A stretch of DNA of 41,957 nt from Chthonomonadaceae bacterium (GTDB lineage Bacteria > Armatimonadota > Chthonomonadetes > Chthonomonadales > Chthonomonadaceae): positions 1-41,957 of the forward strand of contig DAIDHN010000033.1 in NCBI GenBank assembly GCA_027459665.1. Reading direction: 5' to 3'. The notes below the pieces were generated by a model that was not told the origin of the DNA, ran no database searches, and was given only the letters and a program-made list of their open reading frames with translations. A program made the translations under genes and the position numbers. This document shows positions 14,611 through 23,939 of the stretch, piece by piece (the stretch's first letter is position 1; each line of letters starts with the position of its first letter).

Positions 14611-16476
14611 ATGAACAACGATTTGCAAGCTCATTCCGAAAAAGAGAGCATACAATGCTCTGAAAGCAGGCCGGCCGGCTGGCTGTCTCGCAAGGATCTG
14701 CTTATTGGCGGTTTGGCATCAATGCTCGGCTCATGTTTTTCTGGCGGCGCTTCTGGTTCAGTAGCGGCAGCTGCGGCAAACTCTACCGTTTTGGGGCCGA
14801 ATGTTTTCGTGTTCGACCCTGGCATGTCGGCGGCAGACATTCAGAAAACAGTGACAGGCATTTATAAAAAAATGGAAGCCAATCAGTTCGGCAGCGAACG
14901 CTATGCTTTGCTGTTCAAACCCGGAAAGTACGATGTCGCCTTTAGCGTTGGCTTCTACACCCACGTGGCTGGTTTGGGAATAAGCCCGCATGACGTACAG
15001 ATCAATGGGGGAGTGAATGTCAATGCGCACTGGTCTGATGGCTCGGCGCTAGATAACTTTTGGCGCACGCTGGAAAACTTTACGATTATTCCTTCTTCCA
15101 GCATACCTTACCAAACCATTCAGGGTATTACCCGCATTGCCATTTCTCAGGGCGCACCTTTGCGGCGTCTGCATGTGAAGGGCGACTTGCAGCTTTTTGA
15201 CTGGACTCATACTGCAGGTGCGGGGTATGCCAGCGGCGGATTTCTGGCCGACTCTATTGTAGACGGCAAAGTGGTTCCAGCATCACAGCAGCAGTGGCTG
15301 TCACGCAACAGCACATGGGGAGGCTGGCAGAATGCAGTGTGGAACATGGTCTTTGTGGGATGTGAGAATACCCCTGGCAATACATTCCCCAATCCACCGT
15401 ACACAGTAGTGAGCCAGACGCCGGTGATTCGTGAAAAGCCCTATCTACACATCGACAATTCTGGTAAATATGCTGTGTTTGTACCCGCCTTGCAAAGCAA
15501 CGTCCAGGGAGCAACATGGGCAAATGGCCATACGCCCGGCGCCTCGGTTTCGCTCGACAAGTTTTATATTGCTCACCCATCTTCAACAGATGCTGCGAAA
15601 CTTAATGCGGCTCTGGCTGCCGGCAAACATCTTCTGTTTACCCCTGGCATATACAAGCTGAACGAGACACTGCGCATTACGCATCCCAACACCATTGTAT
15701 TTGGTTTGGGAATACCATCGCTCATGCCTGTTTCTGGTCAGGCTGCCATTGCTGTTGCCGATGTAGACGGTGTAACTATAAGCGGCATGATTATTGATGC
15801 CGGGCAGAAAAAATCGCCAGTTTTGCTAGAGGTTGGTCCTGCCGGCAGCAAGTCAGATCATGCTGCCAACCCTGTGTTTCTTTATGACCTAACTGCTAGA
15901 ACCGGCGGCCCGATGGCAGGCAGAAACGATACGGGAGTTGTTATTAACAGCAGCCACGTTGTAGCTGACAATATTTGGATATGGCGTGCAGATCATGGAG
16001 AAGGGGTTGGCTGGACCGTCAATCCCACCCAGACTGGGCTTATTGTGAACGGCAGCCATGTAACCATTTACGGGTTGTTTAATGAACACCACGAAAAGTA
16101 CCAGACACTGTGGAAAGGCAATGGGGGCCGCGTGTATATGTACCAGTCTGAAATGCCGTACGATGTTCCAGGTCAATCAGAGTGGATGAGCGGTCATACC
16201 GATGGCTTTGCCTCGTACAAAGTTGCAGACAACGTGATCAGCCATGAGGCATGGGGTGTAGGGGTGTACTGTTATTTTCGAGATGCCTCGGTAACGGCCA
16301 ACAGCGCAATTGAAGCCCCTGCAGCGCCCGGCGTGAAATTTCATCATCTTACAACAATCTGGCTCAACGGCCGGCACAGGAGTGAAATAAGGCATATCAT
16401 CAACGACAGTGGAGGAGCCGCCAGCTTCGGCCAGCATCGGCAGACGCTGACCCAGTTTCCGATGCAGCAAGGGTGA
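14611..16476 (+). CDS. Exported right-handed beta-helix protein (pectate lyase/GH55-like fold)
   Basis: A 621-residue exported protein. The N-terminus has WLSRKDLLIGGLASMLGSC, a Tat-like RK motif followed by a lipobox-like LGSC, so it may be a lipoprotein. The mature part belongs to a family I know from the pattern FKPGKYDVAFSVGFYTHVAGLG, NFWRTLENFTI, GFLADSIVDG, QQQWLSRNS, WNMVFVGCEN and REKPYL. It is followed by repeated beta-helix rungs (GVTISGMIIDAG, GLIVNGSHVTIYGLF). Relatives are often labelled 'adenylyl cyclase' in databases; nothing here supports a cyclase, and the fold and neighbours point to carbohydrate binding or cleavage. The ATG is 8 nt after the GH31 stop, with GAGG overlapping that stop, so the two are cotranscribed. 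Confidence 0.75.
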   Translation: MNNDLQAHSEKESIQCSESRPAGWLSRKDLLIGGLASMLGSCFSGGASGSVAAAAANSTVLGPNVFVFDPGMSAADIQKTVTGIYKKMEANQFGSERYALLFKPGKYDVAFSVGFYTHVAGLGISPHDVQINGGVNVNAHWSDGSALDNFWRTLENFTIIPSSSIPYQTIQGITRIAISQGAPLRRLHVKGDLQLFDWTHTAGAGYASGGFLADSIVDGKVVPASQQQWLSRNSTWGGWQNAVWNMVFVGCENTPGNTFPNPPYTVVSQTPVIREKPYLHIDNSGKYAVFVPALQSNVQGATWANGHTPGASVSLDKFYIAHPSSTDAAKLNAALAAGKHLLFTPGIYKLNETLRITHPNTIVFGLGIPSLMPVSGQAAIAVADVDGVTISGMIIDAGQKKSPVLLEVGPAGSKSDHAANPVFLYDLTARTGGPMAGRNDTGVVINSSHVVADNIWIWRADHGEGVGWTVNPTQTGLIVNGSHVTIYGLFNEHHEKYQTLWKGNGGRVYMYQSEMPYDVPGQSEWMSGHTDGFASYKVADNVISHEAWGVGVYCYFRDASVTANSAIEAPAAPGVKFHHLTTIWLNGRHRSEIRHIINDSGGAASFGQHRQTLTQFPMQQG

Positions 16477-16627
16477 GAGCGCGGCATCTGGTCAATGTGC
16501 GTACCGGCGGCAGCCTCTGTTTTGCGTATGCATTTTGGCAGGGGGCAAAATTATGCAGGAATGCAGTTGAACTGCTGAGAATAGTAGCGTAAATTTTGCG
16601 CAACCTGTGTTGCCGCGGGAGTAATAA

Positions 16628-18376
16628 GTGACCAGAAATTTTCTTTCGACAGCTTTGCTGTGCGCAGCCGTTACCGGGCTGTGTGCGGTAAATTCTGCCA
16701 GTGCAGCGCCCTCCAAACTTCGCCCAGAAACGCCTTCACAGCACAATGCGCGCATGAAATGGTGGCACAATGCCCGCTTTGGCATGTTTATTCACTGGGG
16801 GTTGTATGCTGTGCCGGCAGGCTGGTGGAACGGTAAACGCGTGCCTGGCATTGGCGAGTGGATTATGAACAATGCAAAGATACCCGTGGATCAGTATGCA
16901 GCGCTTGCCGCTAAATTCGACCCGGTAAAGTTCAATGCACAAACCTGGGTGCACATTGCCAGGGCGGCAGGCATGAAGTACATGGTGATTACTGCCAAGC
17001 ACCACGATGGCTTTGCCATGTTTCACAGCCACGTGGGCACCTACAACATCTACGATAGAACGCCTTACCACAAAGACCCTCTGAAAATGCTGGCGAATGC
17101 AGCTCACAAAGATCACATGCCTCTGGGCGTCTACTATTCGCAGGCGCAAGACTGGCATCATCCGGGTGGAAGGGCTATTGGCGGCCACTGGGACCCTGCC
17201 CAGAAAGGCAGTTTTGATACCTACCTGAAAAATGTAGCGCTGCCGCAGGTAAAAGAACTGTTTACGCAATACGGCCGCCTTGCCGTGATCTGGTGGGATA
17301 CCCCGGTGGATATGACCCCAGAACGCGCAGCTCCGTTTGTCAGGCTGATCAAAAAATACCAGCCCTGGATTATCAGCGACAACCGGCTTGGCGGCTTTGC
17401 AGGCGATTACGATACCCCTGAGCAGACCATTCCCTCCAACGGTTTGGGACGCGACTGGGAGACCTGCATGACCATCAACGATACCTGGGGATACATAAGG
17501 GGCGACCACAATTTCAAGAGCAGCAAAACGCTTATACGCAACCTCATTGATATTGTAAGCAAGGGCGGCAACTATCTGCTGAATGTAGGCCCGAACGCAT
17601 TGGGCGAAATACCTGCCGGCGAGGTATCGCGCCTGCTGAAAATGGGTGCCTGGCTGAAGGTGAACGGGGCGGCAATATACGGCACTACTGCCAGCCCGTT
17701 TCCGTATCAACTGCCCTGGGGAAGATGCACACAGAAGAAAGGTCTGCTCTATCTGAGCGTATTTGACTGGCCGCAGAATGGAAAACTTCAGCTGCCTATT
17801 GTAAACCCCCATGTAGATGCTCATCTTTTGGCAGCGCCGCACACAAAGCTTGCCGTAACTGCAGGCGCGCAGGGAGCCACTATTGATGTGCCTGCCTCAG
17901 TGCCCGACTCGGCAGCAACGGTGATCGTAGTGAACCCGCATGGTTCGGTTCGCGTTCTGCCTCCGCCGCCTCTGGTTCAGAATGCCGATGGAGTGATTGA
18001 CCTTACTGCAGACCGCTGCACCATTACAGGAAACAGCGCAGAAAAGGAACATACCCCTGCCAACGTTGGCTATTGGACCAACGAGAACGACTACATAAGC
18101 TGGAAAGTGAAAGTGATCAGGCCGGGGCTTTACAAGGCAGAGATCACCCTGGCAGTAGACCCGGCTTCTGCAGGCAGCACCTTTGATGTGATAGTGAATG
18201 GCAGCAAATGCAGCGGCACAGCCAATTCTACCGGCGGATGGAGTATGTACAAGACCATAAATATCGGCTCGATTGCCATAAATCAACCTGGCATGGTCAA
18301 GGTGATCATCAAGCCCACCTCCATGCCGAACGGCGCGGTAATGAATTTGCGTTCACTGCGCCTGGTTCCCAAATGA
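16628..18376 (+). CDS. GH29 alpha-L-fucosidase with C-terminal carbohydrate-binding-like domain
   Basis: A 582-residue secreted enzyme that would remove terminal alpha-L-fucose. The start is GTG with GGGAG 7 nt upstream. Signal peptide: TRNFLSTALLCAAVTGLCAVNSASA. The GH29 barrel follows: WWHNARFGMFIHWGLYAVPAGWW, YMVITAKHHDGFAMF, and WWDTP containing the likely nucleophile D224, then GNYLLNVGPNALGEIP. Residues ~450-582 form a beta-sandwich resembling domains attached to fucosidases (YISWKVKVIRPGLYKAEITLA, STFDVIVNGSKCSG, GMVKVIIKP). It is the last gene of the + strand block; a 151-nt gap separates it from the beta-helix gene. Confidence 0.92.
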   Translation: MTRNFLSTALLCAAVTGLCAVNSASAAPSKLRPETPSQHNARMKWWHNARFGMFIHWGLYAVPAGWWNGKRVPGIGEWIMNNAKIPVDQYAALAAKFDPVKFNAQTWVHIARAAGMKYMVITAKHHDGFAMFHSHVGTYNIYDRTPYHKDPLKMLANAAHKDHMPLGVYYSQAQDWHHPGGRAIGGHWDPAQKGSFDTYLKNVALPQVKELFTQYGRLAVIWWDTPVDMTPERAAPFVRLIKKYQPWIISDNRLGGFAGDYDTPEQTIPSNGLGRDWETCMTINDTWGYIRGDHNFKSSKTLIRNLIDIVSKGGNYLLNVGPNALGEIPAGEVSRLLKMGAWLKVNGAAIYGTTASPFPYQLPWGRCTQKKGLLYLSVFDWPQNGKLQLPIVNPHVDAHLLAAPHTKLAVTAGAQGATIDVPASVPDSAATVIVVNPHGSVRVLPPPPLVQNADGVIDLTADRCTITGNSAEKEHTPANVGYWTNENDYISWKVKVIRPGLYKAEITLAVDPASAGSTFDVIVNGSKCSGTANSTGGWSMYKTINIGSIAINQPGMVKVIIKPTSMPNGAVMNLRSLRLVPK

Positions 18377-18415
18377 ATGCGGGGGGCTGTGTCTAACCGG
18401 GTATGGCAGGCAGTA

Positions 18416-18435
18416 TGACAAGGCTGTTTTTGTCA
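18416..18435. terminator. Hairpin between convergent blocks
   Basis: TGACAA, 8-nt loop, TTGTCA, 40 nt after the fucosidase stop. AT-rich stem without a long T tract; a modest terminator candidate. Confidence 0.35.
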
Positions 18436-18485
18436 GAGGCCTGTCACCGATTTCTGCACTGGCTGCACAGCCCAGACAGCTTAAG

Positions 18486-18517
18486 CCCCCCCCTGCCCGT
18501 TTCTACTGCAAGGGGGG
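18486..18517. terminator. C-run/G-run hairpin before the convergent SGNH gene end
   Basis: A run of eight C (18486-18493) can pair with six G (18512-18517) across an ~18-nt loop, lying 10 nt beyond the stop of the - strand SGNH gene. It could stop transcription from either side. Confidence 0.4.
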
Positions 18518-18526
18518 ACTGAGCTG

Positions 18527-19375
18527 CTATTTCGCCGGTTTTACTGGGTAGCCGAGCAGAGCCAGCATTTTGTCTGCGTAGCGTGTGCCAAATTCGCGGT
18601 AGCCGGCGGGAGTGAAGTGCAGGTGATCTGGCCGGCATGGGCAGCCGGCAGATGAGATAACATAGCAGTTGGGAATTGTTTGCGGAAGCGTATCGATGAT
18701 GGTGTTCATACTGGCGCACACGCCGTTTTCGTCCTGGTTGACTACTTCGCCTGCCAGCAGGGGTACCTGCGCAGGATTCAGGTGCAGGTCTTTGATGAGA
18801 TCATCGTATACAGATTTGACTTTGCCGGGCCAGGCCATATCTCCTGTGTTAGATTCACCCTGGTGCAGCAGTATGCCTTTGATCACGCCTGCTTTCTGCG
18901 CAATCCTTGCCATGTCTACTAAACGCTGGTATGGGTTGCCGCCATAGGCAGCGATAATCCCCTTCATCCAGGAGGGGGCGGTTTCTGAATATTCCTTGTA
19001 ATGATTCTTCTCAAACATTTCTATCTTGCAGCCCGCTACTGCGACATCGATGATGCCTACCCTGATGTTTTTAGGAAGGTGGGCCACAAGCGTACGACCA
19101 AAGTAATCACAGGGGTTAATACCGTTGCCCGGGCGTGCAAGCGGCGGTACCGCAGTGTACCAGTATCCCATTTTTCGATGCATGTCGGGAAAGTCGACCG
19201 CGGCCATCATTTCAAAGCGTGGATCAATGGGACCCATATCCTTTGCCTCCACACCGGGAAACCCTTCCATGTTTGACTGCCCAAATGCCAGGAAGATGTA
19301 GAAGTTTTTGTTTTGTGCTACTGCTGATGCATTCAGCAAGAGCATAAAGACGATTGTGAGTAAACCTGTTTTCAT
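18527..19375 (-). CDS. SGNH-type acetylesterase (CE6/sialate O-acetylesterase-like)
   Basis: A 282-residue secreted esterase with signal peptide KTGLLTIVFMLLLNASAVAQ. The SGNH blocks are plain: FGQSNMEG with nucleophile S34, the conserved Gly/Asn regions, HQGESN, and DHLHFTPAGY with the Asp/His pair near the C-terminus. The length and motifs match the CE6/DUF303 group, which removes acetyl groups from xylan and related glycans. It is the last gene of the - strand block, 51 nt after the tandem CE1 gene, with GGAAGG/GGCGGA before its ATG. Confidence 0.85.
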   Translation of the reverse strand: MKTGLLTIVFMLLLNASAVAQNKNFYIFLAFGQSNMEGFPGVEAKDMGPIDPRFEMMAAVDFPDMHRKMGYWYTAVPPLARPGNGINPCDYFGRTLVAHLPKNIRVGIIDVAVAGCKIEMFEKNHYKEYSETAPSWMKGIIAAYGGNPYQRLVDMARIAQKAGVIKGILLHQGESNTGDMAWPGKVKSVYDDLIKDLHLNPAQVPLLAGEVVNQDENGVCASMNTIIDTLPQTIPNCYVISSAGCPCRPDHLHFTPAGYREFGTRYADKMLALLGYPVKPAK

Positions 19376-19404
19376 ACATTCCGCCTTCCGTATTGAGGTT
19401 GTAT

Positions 19405-19422
19405 GCTTCGCTTAAGCGAAGC
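19405..19422. repeat. 18-bp perfect palindrome between CE1 and SGNH genes
   Basis: GCTTCGCTTAAGCGAAGC is fully self-complementary and sits in the 51-nt gap between the CE1 stop and the SGNH ribosome-binding site. As RNA it would form a 7-bp stem with a TTAA loop, suggesting an mRNA processing or stability element; as DNA it could be a regulator site. Confidence 0.6.
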
Positions 19423-19426
19423 TGCT

Positions 19427-21484
19427 CTACCGAAACACCCTTTGAAGAAAGTGATACAGATTGTTGCGCCACTCTGCTGCATCGTGGCCCCGCGTGCTCA
19501 TGTTCCACACGTGCGCAAAATCGTACTGCATGAGGTACTGGTGAAGCCGGTCGCTAATGTAAAACAGCTCATCCTCTGTGCCGCATGAAAGCCAGAGCAG
19601 GTTAAGCTTCGTTTTTTCATGATTTGGCATGAGCTGTGAGGGAGTAAACGTGTTTGGTGCGGGCGAGAACCCCCCGACCCATGCAAAGAGTTCTAAGTGG
19701 GACAAGCCGAAATTGAGTGCCTGCCCCCCGCCCATAGAAAGGCCGGCGAGCGCTCTATGCCCGCGATCTGCCTGAACAGAATAGCGCTCCTCAATTGCTG
19801 GTATGACATCCTGCAGCAGATCCGCCTCGAAAACGGCAAAAGCAGGAGCCGAAGCAAATACATCTCCTACAGGTCTATCGTCCTTCTGTGCGCGCCCATT
19901 GGGCATCACAATGATCATAGGCATGGCTTTTTTCTCTGCCAGCAGATTGTCTAGCATGAGGCTGGGTTTTGCAAAGCGCTCCCATTCAGTTTCATCGCCG
20001 CCAATGCCGTGCAGCAGGTAGATCACAGGATACCGTGTAGTTGTAGAGTAACCAGGCGGCGTGTAAACGAGCATGTTGCGGCGCGTCCCAACAGTCTTGG
20101 ATTCATAGGCAATTGTCTCCAGAGTGCCGTGCGGTACGTCTGCATGATAAGCATCAATGCCTTCTGGCGGCGCAGGGTACGCAACAGAGCCTGGCTGCTG
20201 CCGCTCCCCGGTTGCTGCACCTTTGCAGTTTTCTACCTGGGTAACTGCCACTGCGTGGTTTACGGGTTTCTTCGTTCGAAACAGCAGCGGCGCAAACTGG
20301 TGAAGGCAGCGCCTCCACGTGAGCCACTCATGCGCGGTGCCAGGCGACTCGTAATAGGTATGTGCAATGCCAGCCGACTCCAAAAGCTGATGATAGCCGT
20401 GTATGCCGTTGTAGAAACGATCCCCTTCTGCAGTACCGATACCGATCCATAGAAGATGCATACGGTTGTTGAAGGCATCGGCATCTGCCATAATGCCGCC
20501 GTAATCAGTATTAAAATCTACTGGCCCGCCAAAGCCGCCTCCTGCACCACTAAACCCACCGATAGAGGCAAATATGTCAGGGTGACCCAGCCCGATGGTA
20601 AAAGCCTGTAACCCTCCCATTGAGAGGCCGGCAACTGCCCGGTTGTCGCGGTTAGGAATTGTACGGTAATGCGTATCGATCATCGGGATGAGGTCTTGGA
20701 GGAACAGGTCGTCAAGCGCGGCAAACATCTTCTGAAAATCCTGACGGCTGGAACCCGGGCCGATGGGCAGGCGAACCTCTCCCACACGCTGTGCGTATCC
20801 GTTCTCCATCACCACGAGCATAGGCTCTGCACTGCCCTCAGCAATAAGATTATCGAGAATGATGCCAACTCTGCCCTGGTTCACCCACCCTCGCTCGTCC
20901 TCTCCGCCGCCGTGCTGAAGATAGAGTACCGGATAGCGAACTTCTGGATGTGCATCATATCCTGGGGGAGTGTAGATGAACACCCTTCTCCATGTCCCGG
21001 TGGTTTTTGAGAAGTAGCGCCGTTCTCGTATTTCGCCCTGCTCTACTTCGCGCGGAAGATAGTAGTCGACGTCTGCCTCAGGTATCTCGATACCACTGGT
21101 TTGCCGCCCACACCCATAAAACGACTCGCTGCACGGGTCGTTTACGGCAACGCCGTCGATTTTAAGAAAGTAATAGTGAAACCCTGGCACCTGCGGTTCT
21201 GTGGTGGCTGTCCAAAAGCCTTCGGCATCCAATTCTGCCAGGTAGTGTTTACCCAGATCAAACTCTACCTTGTGTGCATCCGGGGCTTTGATTCGAAAAA
21301 CTACGCGTAAATCGGGTAGTATTCGCGGGTATTCTGAACTACCGACATTGGATGTGGGCAGTACAAAGCCTGGAGAGCTGTCTGAACCGCCGGAAGAACC
21401 AGTCTGCCGGGAGATTCCGATGGCTGCTGCCAGAGGTAAAACGGTTGTGGCTAACTGCCACACATATGCCAAATGACAAGCCAT
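19427..21484 (-). CDS. Tandem CE1 esterase (two esterase-D-like domains)
   Basis: A 685-residue exported protein with two alpha/beta-hydrolase domains of the CE1/esterase D type (feruloyl and acetylxylan esterases). A hydrophobic N-terminus is followed by an early-set/CBM48-like domain at ~58-120 (LRVVFRIKAPDAHKVEFDLGK, GFHYYFLKIDG). Domain one covers ~155-400: YTPPGYD, VLYLQHGGG, GLSMGG with S288, and TAHEW with H385. Domain two covers ~455-685: YTPPGYS, VIYLLHGIGG, GLSMGG with S583, and GHDAAEW with H667. Both nucleophile elbows and His are intact, so both halves may be active. It lies between the GH29 and SGNH genes on the same strand. Confidence 0.88.
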   Translation of the reverse strand: MACHLAYVWQLATTVLPLAAAIGISRQTGSSGGSDSSPGFVLPTSNVGSSEYPRILPDLRVVFRIKAPDAHKVEFDLGKHYLAELDAEGFWTATTEPQVPGFHYYFLKIDGVAVNDPCSESFYGCGRQTSGIEIPEADVDYYLPREVEQGEIRERRYFSKTTGTWRRVFIYTPPGYDAHPEVRYPVLYLQHGGGEDERGWVNQGRVGIILDNLIAEGSAEPMLVVMENGYAQRVGEVRLPIGPGSSRQDFQKMFAALDDLFLQDLIPMIDTHYRTIPNRDNRAVAGLSMGGLQAFTIGLGHPDIFASIGGFSGAGGGFGGPVDFNTDYGGIMADADAFNNRMHLLWIGIGTAEGDRFYNGIHGYHQLLESAGIAHTYYESPGTAHEWLTWRRCLHQFAPLLFRTKKPVNHAVAVTQVENCKGAATGERQQPGSVAYPAPPEGIDAYHADVPHGTLETIAYESKTVGTRRNMLVYTPPGYSTTTRYPVIYLLHGIGGDETEWERFAKPSLMLDNLLAEKKAMPMIIVMPNGRAQKDDRPVGDVFASAPAFAVFEADLLQDVIPAIEERYSVQADRGHRALAGLSMGGGQALNFGLSHLELFAWVGGFSPAPNTFTPSQLMPNHEKTKLNLLWLSCGTEDELFYISDRLHQYLMQYDFAHVWNMSTRGHDAAEWRNNLYHFLQRVFR

Positions 21485-21578
21485 CTCTTTTTAGCTCCTT
21501 TGATTTTTACCGCATTCATTACCTGCCTGCAGATACAAAGTGCCCTCACAGTGGATAAACCTGTGCGGTAAATTTGTG

Positions 21579-23939
21579 CTATGGCAAAACAGTAAGTTCG
21601 GCAGCGCTCGCTGCATCTGTTCCATCCACATTAGAGAGCGCCGTAAAGCGGAAATACCGGGCATCTACAGGTTTGAAATAGACTTCCTGAGCAGTTGGAT
21701 TGTTCTTCACATTGTCGAACCGTCCATGTTCAATCTCAGTAGTCCACCTTTCTCCATCAACGCTTGTTTCAAAGCGGTACGTATTCACAGTCCCGGTCGA
21801 TTGACCATCCTGTCTTGGGACGTAAACAAATCCAGCGATTTTTATTGTCCGCTGCATATCTACGGTGATGTGGTGAGGCATTGGACCACTAACCGCCCAT
21901 AACGTCGCAGGGTTGCCGTCAATGGCATGTTTGGCACTGCCCCAATTGTTATTTGAATGGGTGTCGACACTAACAACCTTCCAGCCCAGAGGAATGTAAC
22001 CTGGGTACGATTTTTCGGCAACCATGCCAAGATCACCGTTTGCAGTGATACATGCAGCGTACACAGTTCCGCCCTGCGGAAGCAAAATAGGCGACCGGTA
22101 CACTGTGGAATGAACCGTTGGCATTTCGCCGTTCACGGTGTAAACCATGGTGAGATTATCCGCATTGCGCATGGCAACAGCGCCTTCGGCGTCTCGGTCA
22201 GACAGCGTAGGCGGCGCTACGAGTTCTGCCTGTTTGTAGAGGGCCAATACTGCAAGCGTCGGTTCCTGGCGCGAGCGAGCGATGCTAATTCGCACACGGT
22301 CGGTGGTTATTGGGGAGTGCAGCCGCAGCAGCCGCTTATGCCCAACCGTAGTCTGTTGCTCTACCGTTGTCCATTGCCCATTGGTCCAAACCTCTACGCT
22401 GAACTGCTCGATACGCTGGCCACGGTGGTCGACCGCTTCCTGCAGGCATACAACGTCGAAGGTGGCGGGTTGCGCCAGTTGAAGCGTGAGCAGGCCCGAA
22501 TTGTGGCCATGTGCAGCCTCCCACCAGCTATCCAGGCTTGCATCCATTGCATGGGACGGCTGATGCGCCTGGTCTGAAGTGTCTGCGGTGAGCCTGCCTC
22601 CTGCGGCAAGATTTCTACTGAAGGTCGCGGCGATTACCTGTGCCATCTGCCGCACGGCGGTTACCTGAATGTCTGGAATAAGGCCCCGCGTATCTGGCGA
22701 CAGGTTGAGGAGCCAGTTGCAATTACGGCCTACTGAGGCGTAGTAGTTGTTGATAAGATCAGCAGCCGTGCGGCACGGTTTGCCTGCGGCCCAAAACCAC
22801 CCATAGAGAATCGGCATGTCCGCTTCTGCAGGGTACCACCAAAGGTAGGAACCAGGTACTAATTTTGCATTGCTGCCCAGGTCTTCTGCAGTCATGTCGG
22901 GCCAGGTGCAGTCCTGCGGAGGTTCTGGAAGAGGTACTACGCTCCATTCGGTCGTACGGCCGATACCATCCTCGTTGCCAACCCAGCGTGCATCTGGGCC
23001 TTTGCCAAAGATAACAGCCTCTGGCTGCAAATGACGTATCAGGTCGTACCATGCTTCATAGCTGTATGTCTCATGGACGCTTGGGTCTGGGTTGGCACCA
23101 TCAAACCACACCTCTTCTATGGGGCCGTACTGAGTGAGAAGCTCATAGAGCTGGTTGAGAAAGTAGCGGTTGTAGTCATTCACCACGTACTCGTAGCTTT
23201 TGAAGCCATGCGGGGGGGTGCGCCCTTTCGAGGGCTGTTTTGTGAACTCAGCTGGCTCGGTTGGTATCACAGACTTTACGGCCTCACTGCCATTACCGTA
23301 ATAGCCGGACGGGTTAGTGGGATTTGTGCGGAGCTGGAAAAGGTCTGCAGGTGAGAGGTAGACGCCCATTTTGATGCCATGTCGGTGAGCTGCCTCTGCA
23401 ACCTCCCGAACTTCATCCCCTTTGCCGTCGCGCCAGGGACTCGAAGCCACGGTATGGGCAGTGTATCGGCTTGGCCACACACAGAAGCCGTCATGGTGCT
23501 TACACACCAATATGACCATGCGCCCACCGCCCTCCTTGATGGTGCGCACCCATTGATCTGCATTCAGTTCGGTAGGATTGTATATCGAGGGGCTTTCATG
23601 CCCGCTTCCCCACTCCACACCATTGAACGTATTGGGACCGAAATGGATGAAGAATTCGCGCTCAAGTCTCATCCAGGCGGTTTGATTCGGCCTGGGGAGT
23701 ACCCTTGCGGCTTTCTCAATAATCACCGATTCTGAGTCTCCGTGTGCGATAAACTGAACGTCGGAGTAAGGAATAGGGGGTGATGAGTTCGTATCATTAC
23801 TATTCATAGTTGTGCTCGCATTTGTTGGAAGTGGAATACCCAGCCCTAGGGCGCCGATGCCCACGGTTTTTAATAGCTGCCGCCTTGTAAGCGGTGGTCG
23901 TTCATCAGAGGTAGCGTCGTTTTCTTCGTTGTTTGTCAT
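21579..23939 (-). CDS. GH29 alpha-L-fucosidase with F5/8-type domains, Tat-exported
   Basis: A 786-residue enzyme. The Tat signal is clear: LTRRQLLKTVGIGALGLG with R19-R20. The GH29 catalytic domain spans ~80-440: REFFIHFGPNTFNGVEWG, MVILVCKHHDGFCVWPS, and EVWFDGANPD with nucleophile D280, then NCNWLLNLSPDTRGLIP. A first F5/8-type (CBM32-like) domain is at ~460-570 (HAMDASLDSWWEA...), then a short Fn3/chitobiase-C-like segment (MVYTVNGEMPTVHST), then a second F5/8 domain at ~660-786 (SAKHAIDGNPATLWAV, ITVDMQRTIKIAGFVYVP). It differs greatly from the other fucosidase here, suggesting different linkage or substrate preference. It is followed by the tandem esterase after 94 nt. Confidence 0.92.
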   Translation of the reverse strand: MTNNEENDATSDERPPLTRRQLLKTVGIGALGLGIPLPTNASTTMNSNDTNSSPPIPYSDVQFIAHGDSESVIIEKAARVLPRPNQTAWMRLEREFFIHFGPNTFNGVEWGSGHESPSIYNPTELNADQWVRTIKEGGGRMVILVCKHHDGFCVWPSRYTAHTVASSPWRDGKGDEVREVAEAAHRHGIKMGVYLSPADLFQLRTNPTNPSGYYGNGSEAVKSVIPTEPAEFTKQPSKGRTPPHGFKSYEYVVNDYNRYFLNQLYELLTQYGPIEEVWFDGANPDPSVHETYSYEAWYDLIRHLQPEAVIFGKGPDARWVGNEDGIGRTTEWSVVPLPEPPQDCTWPDMTAEDLGSNAKLVPGSYLWWYPAEADMPILYGWFWAAGKPCRTAADLINNYYASVGRNCNWLLNLSPDTRGLIPDIQVTAVRQMAQVIAATFSRNLAAGGRLTADTSDQAHQPSHAMDASLDSWWEAAHGHNSGLLTLQLAQPATFDVVCLQEAVDHRGQRIEQFSVEVWTNGQWTTVEQQTTVGHKRLLRLHSPITTDRVRISIARSRQEPTLAVLALYKQAELVAPPTLSDRDAEGAVAMRNADNLTMVYTVNGEMPTVHSTVYRSPILLPQGGTVYAACITANGDLGMVAEKSYPGYIPLGWKVVSVDTHSNNNWGSAKHAIDGNPATLWAVSGPMPHHITVDMQRTIKIAGFVYVPRQDGQSTGTVNTYRFETSVDGERWTTEIEHGRFDNVKNNPTAQEVYFKPVDARYFRFTALSNVDGTDAASAAELTVLP

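Noticed and set aside
16736-17842. 368-codon open frame on the - strand
   Set aside because: It lies entirely opposite the GH29 fucosidase gene and has no recognisable motifs; it is a shadow frame.
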